A stretch of DNA of 64,000 nt from Azorinus chamasolen (GCA_963576725.1 OY755252.1:57872816-57936815), one strand, 5' to 3'. Counted from the first letter of the stretch, positions 10,601-26,945 are shown. Translations and numbers: made by a program. Notes: a model not told the origin generated them from the sequence alone.

Positions 10601-13600
10601 AAGAGGCTACCCCTGGGACAGGGCCAATTTTGACCCCAGGGGCATAATTTACATAACTTTTGTAGAGGACCTGAACATGATGCTGTGTGCAAAATATGAA
10701 AGCTGAGAACCTTCCAGTTTCAGAGAAGAAGGTTTTCAAAGTTTTCACTATTTGTTTCTAATGAATACTGCCCACCCCTGTGGCGGGGCCAATTTTGACC
10801 CCAGGGGCATAATTTATATAACTTTTGTAGAGGACCTTAACATGAAGCTCTATGCAAAATATAAAAGCTGAGAGCCTTCCAGGTTCAGAGGAGAAGGTTT
10901 TCAAAGATTTCACTATTTGTTTCTATTGAAAATTGCCCACCCCTTGGGCGGGGCCAATTTTGACCCCGGACCATAATTTATATAACTTTTGTAGAGGATC
11001 TGAACATGATGCTCTGTGCCAAATATGAAAGCTGAGAGCCTCCCAGTTTCAGAGAAGAAGATTTTCAAAGATTTCACTATTTGTTTCTATTGAAAATGGC
11101 CCACCCCTGGGGTGGGGCTAATTTTGACGGCAGGGACATAATTTATAAAGCTTTTGTAGAGGACCTGAACATGATGTTATGTGCCAAATATATAAGCTGA
11201 GAACCTTCTGGTTTCAGAGGAGAAGATTTTCAAAGTTTTACTATATGTTTCTATTGAAAACAAGGCACCCCTGGGGCCGCCGGGGGCCAATTTTGACCCC
11301 AGGGCCATAATTTATAAAACTTTTGTAGAGGACCTAAAGATGATACTATGTGCCAAAGATGAAAGCTGAGAACCCTGTAGATTCAGAGGAGAAGATTTTT
11401 CAAGGTTCAAATTGTTGACGACTGACGACGGACATCAGGCAATCACAAAAGCTCACCCTGAGCACTTTGTGCTCTGGTGAGCTAAAAACCTATATTTCTT
11501 TATTTCTTGGTTATTATATAGTGTTTAATTCTTTCATTGATGATTTGTTTCCCATCAGAAGTAAGGGGAGTGTTTATTAAAGTGAGGGCGTTTATTAGGA
11601 AGAATACTGTTCATCTTATCTACAGCTAGAAGTTTGCATTGAGGGTGCTAATATACAGAGATCCAGATAAGATGCTTAAATTAAAACATTTTCAACAAGA
11701 TGTGTTTGTGAAACACTATGCCCCCTCATATATTTGACCTCTGACCTTGACCTCTGACCTTGACCTTGACATGTCACCCCTCAAAATGTGCAGCCTCATG
11801 AGATACACAAGCATGCCAAATATCAAGTCTCTATCTCTACTGGTCCAAAAGTTATGGCCAATGTTAAAGTCGGCGATTTGACCCATATATTTGACCTCTG
11901 ACCTTGAAGGATGACCTTGACCTTGACACGTCACCCCTCAAAATGTGCGGCTTCATGAGATACATATGTATGCCAAATATCAAGTCTCTATCTATACTGG
12001 CTCAAAAGTTATGACCAATATTAAAGTTGCTGACAAACAAACAGACAAACAGACAGACAGACAGACCAAAAACAATATGCCCCCCCGACTATCGTCTATG
12101 GGGGCATAAAAATACCGTAACTTCCTTATTTCTCCACCAAACCCTATGTTGTGGCCACTCTTTAGAATCGTCTCTTCGAGACGATTCTAAAGAGTGGTCA
12201 TAACATAGGGTTTGGTGGAGAAATGATGATTTTAGTATTTAAGTATGCACATTTATCTGTTGCTCTGTAATTATATACTTTACCAATATTGGACAGTTGT
12301 TCTACAGAAGAGGCCACATTGAGACAGTCCTCAGCTGATGGTATTTCTAGTGATAGTAGATTGAAATCTTTACATTTTATGTTGAGAACACCTCCTGATC
12401 CAACCAATCTCTTCTCTAAGCTGTCAACATTTTTGTGCAGCAGCTGAAGAAAAACCCACAAAACAAGTTATTGACATAGTTTTCTTTCTACCTCTTGCAA
12501 TTGTAACACTGGGTAGTTTGTGAAACAAAGTGTTTGCAACCCTGAATATTCAGAATGGAATAGCCCAAGAGTTTAACTATGGAGTACACTCAGTATGAAA
12601 GGCTTAACTTTAAGGTGCTAGAGAATTTTGAATGAGAAACAGTGCATACCTAATCAAAGGCCTCTTCTAGGACTTGATCAGAGTGGAATAATACATCAGG
12701 GTTTAACCATTTCCCTGTTCTATGATTATTCAATACCTACTGAGTCCACTATAGTTAACCCTTTCCCTCATATAAATGTGTTTTCCCACATTTGCAAACA
12801 GAGTAGACCCAGACCAGACGGCTCCTATAGGAGCCGTCTGATCAGGGTCTGCTCTGTTTGCTTTTGACATTATATAGATCTTTTTCTTCACTTTCTAAAA
12901 TGGCTATAATGTTCCAGTTCCATCTACTGTATTTCATTATAACTGTTTTGTTCATGAATATTCAGTAGGTATTAAAACTATTTAGATTAATTTGTTATAA
13001 TAGCACATGGACACATGCATTTTTGGCCATATCAGAAGTTGTAGAATCATATCTATATTATACCATAACAGGGTTCATACAGAGATTTGGTGGGAAAATT
13101 CAAGCACTTTTCAAGGACTTTATTTCAAACTTCAAGCAATATTAGTAACACAACCTGTCTTGCCCAAACACTATATAAAAGCCCATTCAAAAGCATCTAC
13201 AAGCAGGAAATAGCTTCATTAAGTGCAAGCGTAATGCAGGTTTCTACAGGATCTTTCAGCATTACTTTTACACTTCAATAAGTAGTCACATATCTGCAAA
13301 TGTCAAAGATTCTACTAAAGTATTCTGCTATAGTTATTTACTTGAATGATGAGCCATAGGAAATCTATAGCAGCCAATAGTTCTGCCTGGACAGTTTTCA
13401 AGAACATTTATGATGATTCTCAAGCACTTTTTAAGCACTTTTCATGATTGGGTCAAAATTTAAGCACTTTTTAAGCACTTATGTATGTTTTCAAGCACTT
13501 TTCAAGACAAGAAAGATAAGATCAGACGTAGAAATGTGTATTTATGGAGTAAAGGGTTAAGCAATCACCATTCTTTCATACAAGTTTGATGGCAAACACT

Positions 13601-14346
13601 GCAGATCCTAAAATGAGGGCTCCAACATAAGCCCTCTGATCTTGGCAAACACTCTATGCAAATGACTGATACATTTCTTTCCCACAAAATTAAAAAGGGT
13701 TTATAAAGCAAGTGGTAGTTTTACTTATTGTTGATAAAGCTAATTATTACAGTATGATTTTACTCTACATGCCTTGTAACTTTTTATTTATTTTGTAATG
13801 GATTTACATGTTCCGGTATATCTTTGACAACAAAAACAATGACAAATTTATCTAAAATATGTGATACACTTAACCCTTCGCTTGCTGAATTTTAAAATAC
13901 ATTTCTCCTTCTTTACCCATGTCCTGTTGTATAATTAGTTTTTATTAATTACATATATATCTTCACAGTACACACAAGTATTTCGCTATGAATTCACTGC
14001 TGTGGGGTGCAGTGGTTGCACAATCAACTTGTAAATAGTGCAGACCCTGATGAGACAGCTCCTGCAGGACCTGTCTCATCTGGGTCTTCACTATTTACAG
14101 GTAGGTATATTGACGCGAATAGCAAGCGAAGGGTTAAGCCAACTTGAAAGCAGAACCTGAACATTTAAGAAAGATTGAACAAGATATTAAGAATACCCAT
14201 AGTTCCTCCTTGTTATTTTTTCTTGAAGACAAAATGAGGTGATGTCCAGTTATACACAGGGTAAGTTCATTGACTGGTTTCATGAAAGGCTTTTTCAGAG
14301 TCACTCCATTCACCATAGGTGTTTTAATGAATTCTGCAAACTCCAT
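4653..14346 (-). CDS. MTMR9: Myotubularin-related protein 9, first three coding exons (partial)
   Basis: Coding exons read on the minus strand: exon 1 14346-14197 (50 codons, ATG start MEFAEFIKTP, donor after EELW); exon 2 12443-12284 (53 codons plus 1 nt, acceptor cttcag, donor GTAAAG); exon 3 4804-4653 (2 nt plus 50 codons, acceptor atgcag, donor GTAACT). Phases join without a break: 0, then 1. The 154 residues contain CITGHHLILSSR, NIKCKDFNLLSLEIPS, YPFFYRPTFDILEDGW and WRLSHVNKDYR. From memory these align with the N-terminal PH-GRAM region of vertebrate MTMR9, a catalytically inactive myotubularin that partners active phosphoinositide phosphatases (MTMR6/8). The phosphatase-like domain should start in the next exon, expected left of base 1. 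Intron 2 is about 7.5 kb and inflated by a retrotransposon. The gene is divergent from AK2. Confidence 0.92.
4851..5045 (+). mobile_element. TTAA MITE, family A, left part (split by a gypsy insertion)
   Basis: Starts TTAACCCTTTCCCTCATA and contains the family A hairpin: GCAAACAGAGTA... with core GGCTCCTAAAGGAGCC and a right arm ending GCTCTGTTTGC. It then runs through CTAAAATGGCTACAATG to ...ttgacaat, where the LTR begins. Its missing right end resumes at 10240-10298 on the far side of the retrotransposon. Confidence 0.88.
5042..5045. repeat. Target-site duplication, left copy (caat)
   Basis: caat directly precedes the LTR terminal TG at 5046 and recurs at 10240-10243 after the opposite terminal CA. 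Four-base duplications are known for gypsy-type elements. A 5-bp reading (acaat) is possible if the LTR edge is shifted by one base. Confidence 0.7.
5046..5669 (-). repeat. 3' LTR of the minus-strand gypsy element (624 bp)
   Basis: Reading the minus strand, it starts TGTCATAGGGTGAAAAC at 5669 right after the polypurine tract, and ends ...AAACCCCGACA at 5046. The ends are canonical TG...CA. It contains CAGTCGCCAT, shared with the LTR at 2721. Confidence 0.85.
5748..6760 (+). mobile_element. Satellite-cored element nested in gypsy 3' noncoding DNA
   Basis: About five degenerate units of roughly 150 bp (phrases ggggaataactccaaaaata, gatgctagagttatggccct, gttattgtccgg), then a (GACA/GACG)n stretch at 6655-6712 and a terminal hairpin at 6731-6760 (AGTCCCCCAACCGG/CCGGTGGGGGACT). 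The outer left end begins AGTCCCCCACC, matching the hairpin arm. The structure resembles bivalve 'pearl' or non-autonomous Helentron elements (inference). The ORF of 6605-7036 is an artefact of these repeats. 6761-7437 is residual retroelement 3' noncoding DNA with nothing else seen. Confidence 0.7.
7438..10223 (-). pseudogene. Ty3/gypsy pol remnant (RT, RNase H, integrase), frameshifted
   Basis: The frame opens at the deletion junction near 10223 and carries RT motifs: LDLRSGYWQV, MPFGLTNAP and the catalytic YLDDIIIFS. It then runs through GFTGYYRRFI into RNase H. Just after TDASGTGLGAVL, near 9425-9435, a small deletion relative to the plus-strand element shifts the frame and gives a stop. 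The second frame (from about 9420 down to 7438) resumes at DRVIAYASRSL and continues through the integrase zinc finger, LDFLSLERSK, HSDQGPNF and ERFNST to a stop at 7438-7440. The RNase H is therefore broken and the N-terminal half of the polyprotein is absent. It is a dead copy, related to but diverged from the plus-strand element. Confidence 0.9.
10240..10298 (+). mobile_element. TTAA MITE, family A, right end
   Basis: This is the continuation of the MITE at 4851-5045. It reads caatgaatattcagtagg..., then AACAGGGAAAGGGTTAA, ending at TTAA 10295-10298. Joining the two parts with one caat matches the length of uninterrupted copies over this stretch. The following 10299-10600 holds only a worn hairpin repeat (gcagaaagctcc type). 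Confidence 0.85.
10600..11490 (+). mobile_element. Satellite-cored element with terminal hairpin, unit about 165 bp
   Basis: Five units share ggggccaattttgacccc, acttttgtagaggacctga and gctgagagccttcc. The array ends with a short stem-loop (agctcaccctgagcac/gtgctctggtgagct, about 11450-11481). This is the layout of bivalve pearl-like elements. No ORF is seen. It lies in MTMR9 intron 2. Confidence 0.75.
11700..12108 (+). mobile_element. Satellite-cored element ending in a TATGCCCCC hairpin
   Basis: Two to three units carry gacctctgaccttgacc, caaatatcaagtctctatct and aaagttatggcc. It starts near ctatgccccctc and ends with a stem-loop (atgccccc...gggggcat, 12071-12107) after a (GACA)n stretch. 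Same class as the elements at 47420 and 50345. Confidence 0.65.
12112..12268 (+). mobile_element. Family C hairpin MITE
   Basis: A long palindrome: accaaaccctatgttgtgg...cactctttagaatcgtctc facing its complement, loop near 12180. The right end atttatctgttgctctg is the worn family C terminus (complement of CAGAGCTACAGATAA). It ends about 15 bp from the MTMR9 exon 2 donor. Confidence 0.8.
12703..13563 (+). repeat. Nested TTAA MITE remnants (family A and A')
   Basis: 12703-12755 is an end fragment (TTAACCATTTCCCTGTTCTA). From 12755 a family A copy runs through a perfect hairpin (gacggctcctataggagccgtc) to gaatattcagtagg near 12970, then switches to A'-type sequence. An A' right end, tatttatggagtaaagggttaa, appears at about 13538-13559. 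Between them, 13097-13510 is a repeat made of caagcacttttcaagg-type phrases. No gene is seen. Confidence 0.65.
13870..14137 (+). mobile_element. TTAA MITE, family F
   Basis: Ends are TTAACCCTTCGCTTGCT and AGCAAGCGAAGGGTTAA, with TTAA at 13870-13873 and 14134-14137. The central hairpin is built on gcagaccctgatgagacagc...ctgtctcatctgggtc. It lies in MTMR9 intron 1, 60 bp past exon 1. A second copy is at 62158-62391. Confidence 0.9.
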
Positions 14347-16709
14347 GGTCCTTCCTGCAGGTTTTTGCAGATAATTTTCTGAAATATAATATATATGATT
14401 TTTTTGTTCAATCTGGCTAGAACAAGTCTACAACTCTAAACAAAATCAGTAGAAATACTCCTTATACCCCCCCCCCCCCCCCCCACCCCCCACTACCACA
14501 CACACACACACCCAGCCTTCCCCAATTTGGATCCTGATGAATAAGCAAAGATATAAGTTAGAACTAATCTAAGATGGCCAAAGACAGGTTGGTTGATTTG
14601 ACTCTTTCCCAATTCTATGTTTATTCCAAATTTCAATGCATAGCAGACCCAGATCAGATGGCTCCTAAGTAATGCAAATAGAATTTGAAAAATCTGTTAC
14701 TTTACTAAAACTAAAATGGCTACAATGCCCCATCTCCCATATTTCATTTATATGATTATAACTACAATGTACTTTGTCCATGAATAGTCAGTGAGTGGGT
14801 AATAAAATTTGGAGAAAAAAACCCAGGAAAAAATGGAGTTAACCCTTTCCCTGTTCTACGTTTGTTCCAAATTTCAGTACTTACTGGAATTTCATGGAAA
14901 AAAATAGTAATGCAAATAGAATTTGAAAAATCTGTTACTTTACTAAAACTAAAATGGCTACAATGCCCCCATCTCCCATATTTCATTTATATGATTATAA
15001 CTACAATGTACTTTGTCCATGAATAGTCAGTGAGTGGGTAATAAAATTTGGAGAAAAAAACCCAGGAAAAAATGGAGTTAACCCTTTCCCTGTTCTACGT
15101 TTGTTCCAAATTTCAGTACTTACTGGAATTTCATGGAAAAAAATAGTAATGCAAATAGAATTTGAAAAATCTGTTACTTTACTAAAACTAAAATGGCTAC
15201 AATGCCCCCATCTCCCATATTTCATTTATATGATTATAACTACAATGTACTTTGTCCATGAATAGTCAGTGAGTGGGTAATAAAATTTGGAGAAAAAAAC
15301 CCAGGAAAAAATGGAGTTAACCCTTTCCCTGTTCTACGTTTGTTCCAAATTTCAGTACTTACTGGAATTTCATGGAAAAAAATAGTTACAATGAAATATG
15401 GAAGGTAGAACATTACTGCCATTTTGGAAAGTAAAGAAACAGATTTTTCAAATTCCAGCAGCAAACAGAGTAGACCCTGATCAGACTCCTCCAATAGGAG
15501 CCATCTGATCAGGGTCTACTCTGTTTGTAAATGCATGAAAAAACGTTCATATGAAGGAAAGGGTTAAGAAATAGTGATCTATCATCATGAATATTAACTG
15601 GATTAATTTTAATAATAGCACAAGGGCACATGAAAAGATCTTTCAGAAAACAGCACACACGTATTCCAACTTAGCTCAATTACAACAGCACTGCATTCCG
15701 GTTACGCAACGCTCATATGTCCAACAAACCTGTCAAGACACACCCATTGCGTGTGTGTATTGATCACGCATTTTACGTCTAAATCACGCACATACTTTGA
15801 AAAAAAGATTTGAAATATGACCATTGTACCCTTAATTGGCCATCAAAACCCCTTAAATTGGCTCATAAATACCACAATGTGCTGATTACGACTCATTATT
15901 CTATGCCGAATTGTTGTGATATGTCACTGGAAAAGGCTTTGTCACGTCTTAAAAATGGCAATATTTCAGGAGCTTCCGGGGGTCTTCCAGGGACCCTAAC
16001 AGTCCCCAGCTATTAATTTCACACTCTTAACAACGAGTTCTGACCTTTAGCAGGTATGCGTTCAACTGTAGCCCTTATGACAGTGAACAATTGTCTGAAG
16101 TGTCATAAGATTTGTAAGAACTGAAAAGAAATAAAAGACAACGTTAAAGTTTCCGGACAACGACGACAGCAACCAAAATGCGGACGCCGGAATTACGACA
16201 ACAAATCGTTTTGTTTTGTTTTCGTAAGAGTAAAGATTGAAGGATCAACCCCCTACTTTACAGCCTTATCCCGGAGAAAACATCTGCAAACCTGTGGAAG
16301 GTATGGTTACTATGGAATTTGCTGTATCTAAACCAAATACTACCTTTTGACTAAGTTCCAGTTTCCCTCGAACGTCAGATTATCTTTTGGCTCAGTCGTT
16401 AATCTAAACAACTGTCAAATCAGATCGATATTGTTGGTGGAGATGCAAATTGAAAGCGGAAGTCTTCGCATTATGCTCGTCCTTGTTAGCTGGACGATTG
16501 AAAGTCACTGAAAGAAAGCGTCTGTGTAACTTTTCATATCGCTCAGCAGATTGCATTTCAGTTTTCATGACAATGCAATGTCTGCGACAAGCGTCTGTGT
16601 GATAAATAGGACTGATCAAACAAGGTCCAATCAAGTTCAACGTCAACACGTTGTGCACGTAAAACAGCCGGCTTAACAGAATATTTCCAGTGCAGTTACG
16701 CAGTAAGCA
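14347..16709. other. Intergenic spacer between divergent MTMR9 and AK2
   Basis: About 2.4 kb holding both promoters (inference). It contains a poly-C/CA run (14466-14512), the 239-bp tandem array (about 14597-15565) and non-repetitive DNA from about 15570 to 16709. No clear TATA box is seen within 100 bp upstream of the AK2 start codon. Transcription starts cannot be placed from sequence alone. Confidence 0.6.
14597..15565 (-). repeat. 239-bp tandem array of MITE-derived units
   Basis: Two near-identical units (14839-15077, 15078-15316) are bounded by TTAACCCTTTCCCTG at a spacing of exactly 239 bp. They are preceded by a diverged unit and followed by a partial unit that continues into a family A hairpin (15470-15530). 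Units keep family A landmarks (aaaatggctacaatg, ttccaaatttcagta). The short ORFs repeated here are not genes. Confidence 0.88.
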
Positions 16710-22599
<5,890 letters not shown>

Positions 22600-22811
22600 T
22601 GTCTCTATATCTCATATACATGTACAGGGATGTCTCATAAATCTGGACTCACTGGTTTCCACAATATTTTAAGTTTTTAGCATTTTCAGAATATAGGGTA
22701 CTTAGAAACACTCAACAAAAATCCAATCAGAATATCAAACAGTTAGGATCATGGAGATATGGGAACTAACTTGTTTACAAAGATGCCTGAAGTATGTTAC
22801 AGGTCAGATAA

Positions 22812-22997
22812 TGTTAAACCTTTTCCTCCATAAATACACCTTTCTACACCTCTGTAAAAGTCACTATAGGAGCTCATGCTCTATTTATCACAATGGTTTC
22901 AACCTACAAAAATTCCTTTTCTCTAGTTATTGCTCCTTTTCGGTAGATCTATTCAAAGAGATTGTATCTAAAAATAGATTATGAGGGAATGGGTTGA
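22812..22997 (+). mobile_element. TTAA MITE, family B, damaged
   Basis: Starts gttaaaccttttcctccata, has a shortened central palindrome, and ends atgagggaatgggttgac (TTAA mutated to TTGA). It lies about 210 bp past the AK2 stop. Confidence 0.75.
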
Positions 22998-23299
22998 CTC
23001 TTCAATGTAGGAAATGCAGTCATTTGCAAGCATAGATCAGAGGATGATTTTTGGTAGTCAATTTCTAGTTAAGACAGCCCCTGGTATATAAATATACAAT
23101 TAGAGTAGATCCTGATCTGATGCTCCGATTTGTAGGTTACATATTTATATGTTTACAATAAGATATCTGTTCTCATATTGCAACACTTATTTATCAATAG
23201 CTTATATTAAGTATGAAATTTGTTTCCAGAGAATTATTATCTTTTGGAGTCCAGATTGATGTTGCATCACTGTAGTATTAAAGATAACATTTAAAACAC

Positions 23300-23530
23300 T
23301 TAGCCCTTGCCTCCATAAACACACCTTTCTACGCCTCTGTAAAACTCACCTGTTAAAACCGTTGTGATAAATAGAGCATTTGCTCCTATAGGAGCAAATG
23401 CTCTATTTATCACAATGGTTTCAAAACTACAAAATTCTAAAATTTTCCTTTTCTCTAGTAAATGCTCGATTTGGGTAGATCTATTCAAAATGGTTGGATC
23501 TAAAACTGGCCTATGGAGGGAAGGGTTAAA
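23300..23530 (+). mobile_element. TTAA MITE, family B
   Basis: The central perfect palindrome is agcatttgctcctataggagcaaatgct, extended by tgataaataga/tctatttatca. The right end is ggagggaagggttaa at 23516-23528. The left end is worn (cttagcccttgcctcc). Confidence 0.82.
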
Positions 23531-23577
23531 ACACTTAGCCCTTACCTTGCTGTGAAAAAAAGTCTGCTTAACCCTTT

Positions 23578-23796
23578 CCCTCATATTGACGACTTTTGGC
23601 GACTGTTTAAAAGTCACTTTGTGAAACCATTGTGATAAAAAGAGCATTTGCTCCTATAGGAGCAAATGCTCTATTTATCACAATGGTTTCAAACTACAAA
23701 ATTCTTAAAGTTTCCTTTTCTCTAGTTCATGCTCCTTTTCGGTAGATTTATTCAAAAAGGTTGTATCTAAAAATAGCCTATGAGGTAATGGGTTAA
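23578..23796 (+). mobile_element. TTAA MITE, family B, intact
   Basis: TTAACCCTTTCCCTCATA to ATGAGGTAATGGGTTAA, with TTAA at 23578-23581 and 23793-23796. Full hairpin around gctcctataggagc. A good reference copy for the family. Confidence 0.9.
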
Positions 23797-23803
23797 ATTT
23801 AGA

Positions 23804-24016
23804 CAGAGCTACAGATAACTGTTCGTACCCAAATATTAAAATCATCATTTCTCCACCAAACCCTATACTGTGACTACTCTTTAGAATCGTCTCTTCAAGA
23901 AGAAGTTATTCTTGAAAATCATTCAATTTATGCATTTTATGCATATTTATATTTTATGCATATTTATTTATTTTTATGCATATTTATTCAATTTATGCAT
24001 TTTATCTGGAGCTCTG
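23804..24016 (+). mobile_element. Family C MITE lacking one hairpin arm
   Basis: Starts CAGAGCTACAGATAACTG and ends TTATCTGGAGCTCTG. The left arm (accaaaccctatactgtgac...) is present but the right arm is missing, and a tgcatatttattt repeat has expanded near 23935-23999. Confidence 0.8.
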
Positions 24017-24344
24017 TTTGGATGTAGTGAGATTTTGACTACATCTGATATGACCAAACTTTCTAGCAATTATTGATCGAGTATCAAATAGCTTGGATCC
24101 TGATGCCGGTTTACTTGACGTGTCATCTGGATCCAAGCTGTTTGCAGATGTGAATCAAGTCGGGGATAGCAGGCTAAGGGTTAAAATAGTGTAGAAAGTG
24201 CACGTCTGTATGCAACTTTTGGTATTTTTTAGCAAAAAAATGAAATAATAAAACGCAACTTGATGGGTATAATTTTATATACAGCTTGTTCAAGATAATG
24301 GTTATGCGTTGATGTGTTATGCGTTGATGAAGTATTTTGCATAA

Positions 24345-24600
24345 ATATTTGAATTGCTCTGATCTAATGTTTCGACCACTAAGGGCCATTTTCAAAGATT
24401 ATCATGTCAAAATACACGTCACATTTTTGTTACATGCATTCAGCCATAAAATATATGCATGGAACCAAAATGTGACGTGTATTTTGACATGAAAATCTTT
24501 GAAAAAGGCCCTTAGTGGCCGAAATATTAGATCAGAACAATTCAAATATTTATGTATTATATTAATTCCCTGTTTTGGAATATTTTCTTCAATGTATTTT
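24345..24600. repeat. Foldback repeat
   Basis: Inverted arms: ctgatctaatgtttcgaccactaagggccattttcaaag... and its complement ending ttagatcagaac, with an inner pair gtcaaaatacacgtcacatt/aatgtgacgtgtattttgac around 24450. The same family is at 37000-37375. The two short ORFs here are mirror images of the arms. Confidence 0.8.
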
Positions 24601-24800
24601 GACAAAGGGTTAGTTAGATCTTAAGGCAGCATTTAAAGTGAGTCCATTTTAATATCAGTGTATGGAAAATTATTTTTAATCCTTTGAATGCAATAAATGA
24701 GTATACTTGTAAAAAGTATACACCCAGATCAGAGGGCTCATAGAGTGGCCTTTTTGTTCAGAATTATTTGTAAAAGTGTTCAGAAACCTGTTGTTTACGT

Positions 24801-25046
24801 TTAATTCTTTCCCTCATATAAACATGTTTTCGCACATTTGCAAACAGAGCAGGTCCAGATCAGATGGCTCCTGTAGGAGCCATCTGATCAGGGTCTACTC
24901 TGTTAAATGGAATTTGAAAGACATGTTTCTTTAGTTTCTAAAATGGGTAAAATGTTCCACCTTTCAGATTTCATTATAATTGTTTTGTCCATGACTATGC
25001 AGTAGATATTGAAATTTGGAATAAACACAGAACAGGGAAAATGATT
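24801..25046 (+). mobile_element. TTAA MITE, family A
   Basis: TTAATTCTTTCCCTCATATA at the left and acagaacagggaaaatgatt (worn TTAA) at the right. Core hairpin gatggctcctgtaggagccatc. Confidence 0.82.
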
Positions 25047-25271
25047 ATACATAATTGTTCAGTTTTACTGTCTTCGGGTATTTATTGCAGGATGAACTTT
25101 TTGTTGAATGGGAGGTAATTTTGCTGACATTTGTTTGAAAAAAAGAGTTTTCTCCCTTTCACATGGTTTTGATTTTATAGCATGATAAACCCTTTGAATG
25201 CAGTAAAGTGAGTATACTGGCATTTGAAAACAGTGCAGACCTAGATCAGAGGGCTCCCGTGATCAGGGTCT

Positions 25272-25748
25272 TTATTACCAGTCAGAGTAAATCCTTGGAA
25301 TTTGATTGGTCAGTTTGCCAAAAACTGCCGGGGTGTACAGTACCGTATTCAGTGGCTTCCGCGGAGAATACAGAATTATTCAAATTTGACGCGTGACGTC
25401 ATTCGTTTTGTTTTTATTTTTAGCGTCGATTCGAAATTTCATATCGTCCTTACTCCAATAATTCTGGATGGATTACGACCAAATACTCGATAATAAACGT
25501 AAAATACTGTACCTCATACGTTCCTCAATTAAACACTATCAACTAATCAGTATAACGTGTTACCGTTAATGTTTACAAGTGAAGTTTCAATTCCTCTTTC
25601 GAAATTGCTCTGAGACGACGTCATATTTGCTCTGTGATGACGTCATGTTTTCTTTGTCATGTCGTCATACAATTAGAGATCTAATGTCAGCAAAATAAGA
25701 GTTGTTCGTTTCTTAATTAGGTAAATCGGATCTCTGACTGGTAATAAA
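25272..25748. mobile_element. MITE-like element with 17-bp inverted ends
   Basis: TTATTACCAGTCAGAG at 25272 is mirrored by CTCTGACTGGTAATAAA at 25732-25748. The interior contains three tgacgtca/gacgtc-type sites between 25610 and 25680 and no long ORF. It is directly followed by the palindrome at 25752-25889. Confidence 0.7.
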
Positions 25749-25751
25749 TTC

Positions 25752-25889
25752 GTTACACGGTAATTTGGCAGGGTGTACGGGCTGGTATGACCGGGTTAGA
25801 CCACGTATTTCCTTCGGCTAACGCCTCAGGAAATACGGGATCTAACCCGGTCATACCAGCCCGTACACCCTGCCAAATAACCGTGTAAC
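25752..25889. repeat. Long near-perfect palindrome (arms about 60 bp)
   Basis: The arms run gttacacggtaatttggcag... to cgtatttcct, a 12-base loop near 25815, then aggaaatacg... to ccgtgtaac, with only a few mismatches. It would form a very stable hairpin. Confidence 0.9.
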
Positions 25890-25956
25890 TAATAGTATTG
25901 TTTGTAATTCAAAAGTCTCTCAAATTATACTGTTTCATACTGAATGGACCCTATAG

Positions 25957-26325
25957 TTAACCCTTTCCCTCATATAAACGTGTTTCCACGCATCTGCAAA
26001 CAGAGTAGTCTGATCAGGGTCTGCTCTGTTTGCTAATAGAATTTGATTGATTTGTTTCTTTACTTTCTAAAATGGCTACAATGTTCCACCTTCTATATTT
26101 CGATTTAACTATTTTGTCCATGTATATTCAGTAGGTGTTGAAATTTGAAATAAACATAGAACATGGAAAGGGTTAACCCTTTTCTTCATAGTGGCACCTT
26201 TGTAACTTAGTAGAACAAGATATTGTGGCTCGGACGGCTCCTGTAGGAGTCGTTTGATCAGGGTCTACTCAGGTTGCTTAATATATAATTTCTCACATTA
26301 ATATAAAACAGGGAAAGGGTTATTA
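25957..26325 (+). mobile_element. Two TTAA MITEs back to back sharing one TTAA
   Basis: A family A copy spans TTAA 25957-25960 to TTAA 26173-26176 (central hairpin partly deleted: gtagtctgatcaggg). The same TTAA opens a second element (TTAACCCTTTTCTTCATA) with core cggctcctgtaggagtcg, ending aacagggaaagggtta near 26325. Confidence 0.82.
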
Positions 26326-26446
26326 AACAATGATTGATTATTCAGCTTTGTAAATTCAACATTCAGAGGGTATGTTAGTCGAAATAAATTTCATTCACAT
26401 TGCCCATACTAGATCCACATTCCATAAATGTTGATTTCAGGGATGT

Positions 26447-26698
26447 TTAACATTTTTATTCTCCATAAATACACGTTCCTACGCCTTTGCAAACAGAGTA
26501 GAACCAGATCAGACGGCTCCTGTAGGATTCATCTGATCAGGGTTTACTGTTTTCTTATGATATAATATAGATATGATTTTAAAGTGTTTGCCATGGCCAG
26601 AATTTCATTAGTGTCCATGTACTATTATAACAATTAATCTAATTAATATTCATGATGTCGTTATTTCTTACATGAATATTCATGGAGTAAGGGGTTAA
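26447..26698 (+). mobile_element. TTAA MITE, family A'
   Basis: TTAACATTTTTATTCTCCATA to ttcatggagtaaggggttaa, with TTAA at both ends. It carries the family A arm cagagtagaaccagatcaga and core ggctcctgtagg. Confidence 0.85.
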
Positions 26699-26769
26699 AA
26701 GAATTATACCTTGACCATAATTGTAATAAATCTAGGGCAACAATACTTTACACATGTGTTCAAAGATAC

Positions 26770-26945
26770 TACAGAGTTACAGATAAAGGTGCATACTCGA
26801 ATATTAAAATTGTCATTTCTCTACCAAACCCTATGTTGTGACCATTCTTTAGAATCGTCTCTTCAAGACGATTCTAAAGAGTGGTCACAACATAGGGTTT
26901 GGTGGACGAATAAGAAGTTATTCGTGAAAATGTATCCTGTCTGGG
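26770..26945 (+). mobile_element. Family C hairpin MITE
   Basis: acagagttacagataaaggt opens it. The hairpin accaaaccctatgttgtgac.../...gtcacaacatagggtttggt is nearly perfect around cttcaagacg. The right end is worn (ctgtctgggac). Confidence 0.8.

Noticed and set aside
10600..11490. Regular repeats considered as a CRISPR array
   Set aside because: Units are long, degenerate and contiguous with no unique spacers, in an animal genome.
14762..15494. Three near-identical 74-84 residue minus-strand frames
   Set aside because: Products of the 239-bp MITE-derived tandem array, not a gene family.
23300..23700. Perfect hairpins considered as microRNA precursors or terminators
   Set aside because: They are the centres of dispersed MITEs with terminal TTAA; no single conserved hairpin stands out, and factor-independent terminators are not relevant to an animal genome.
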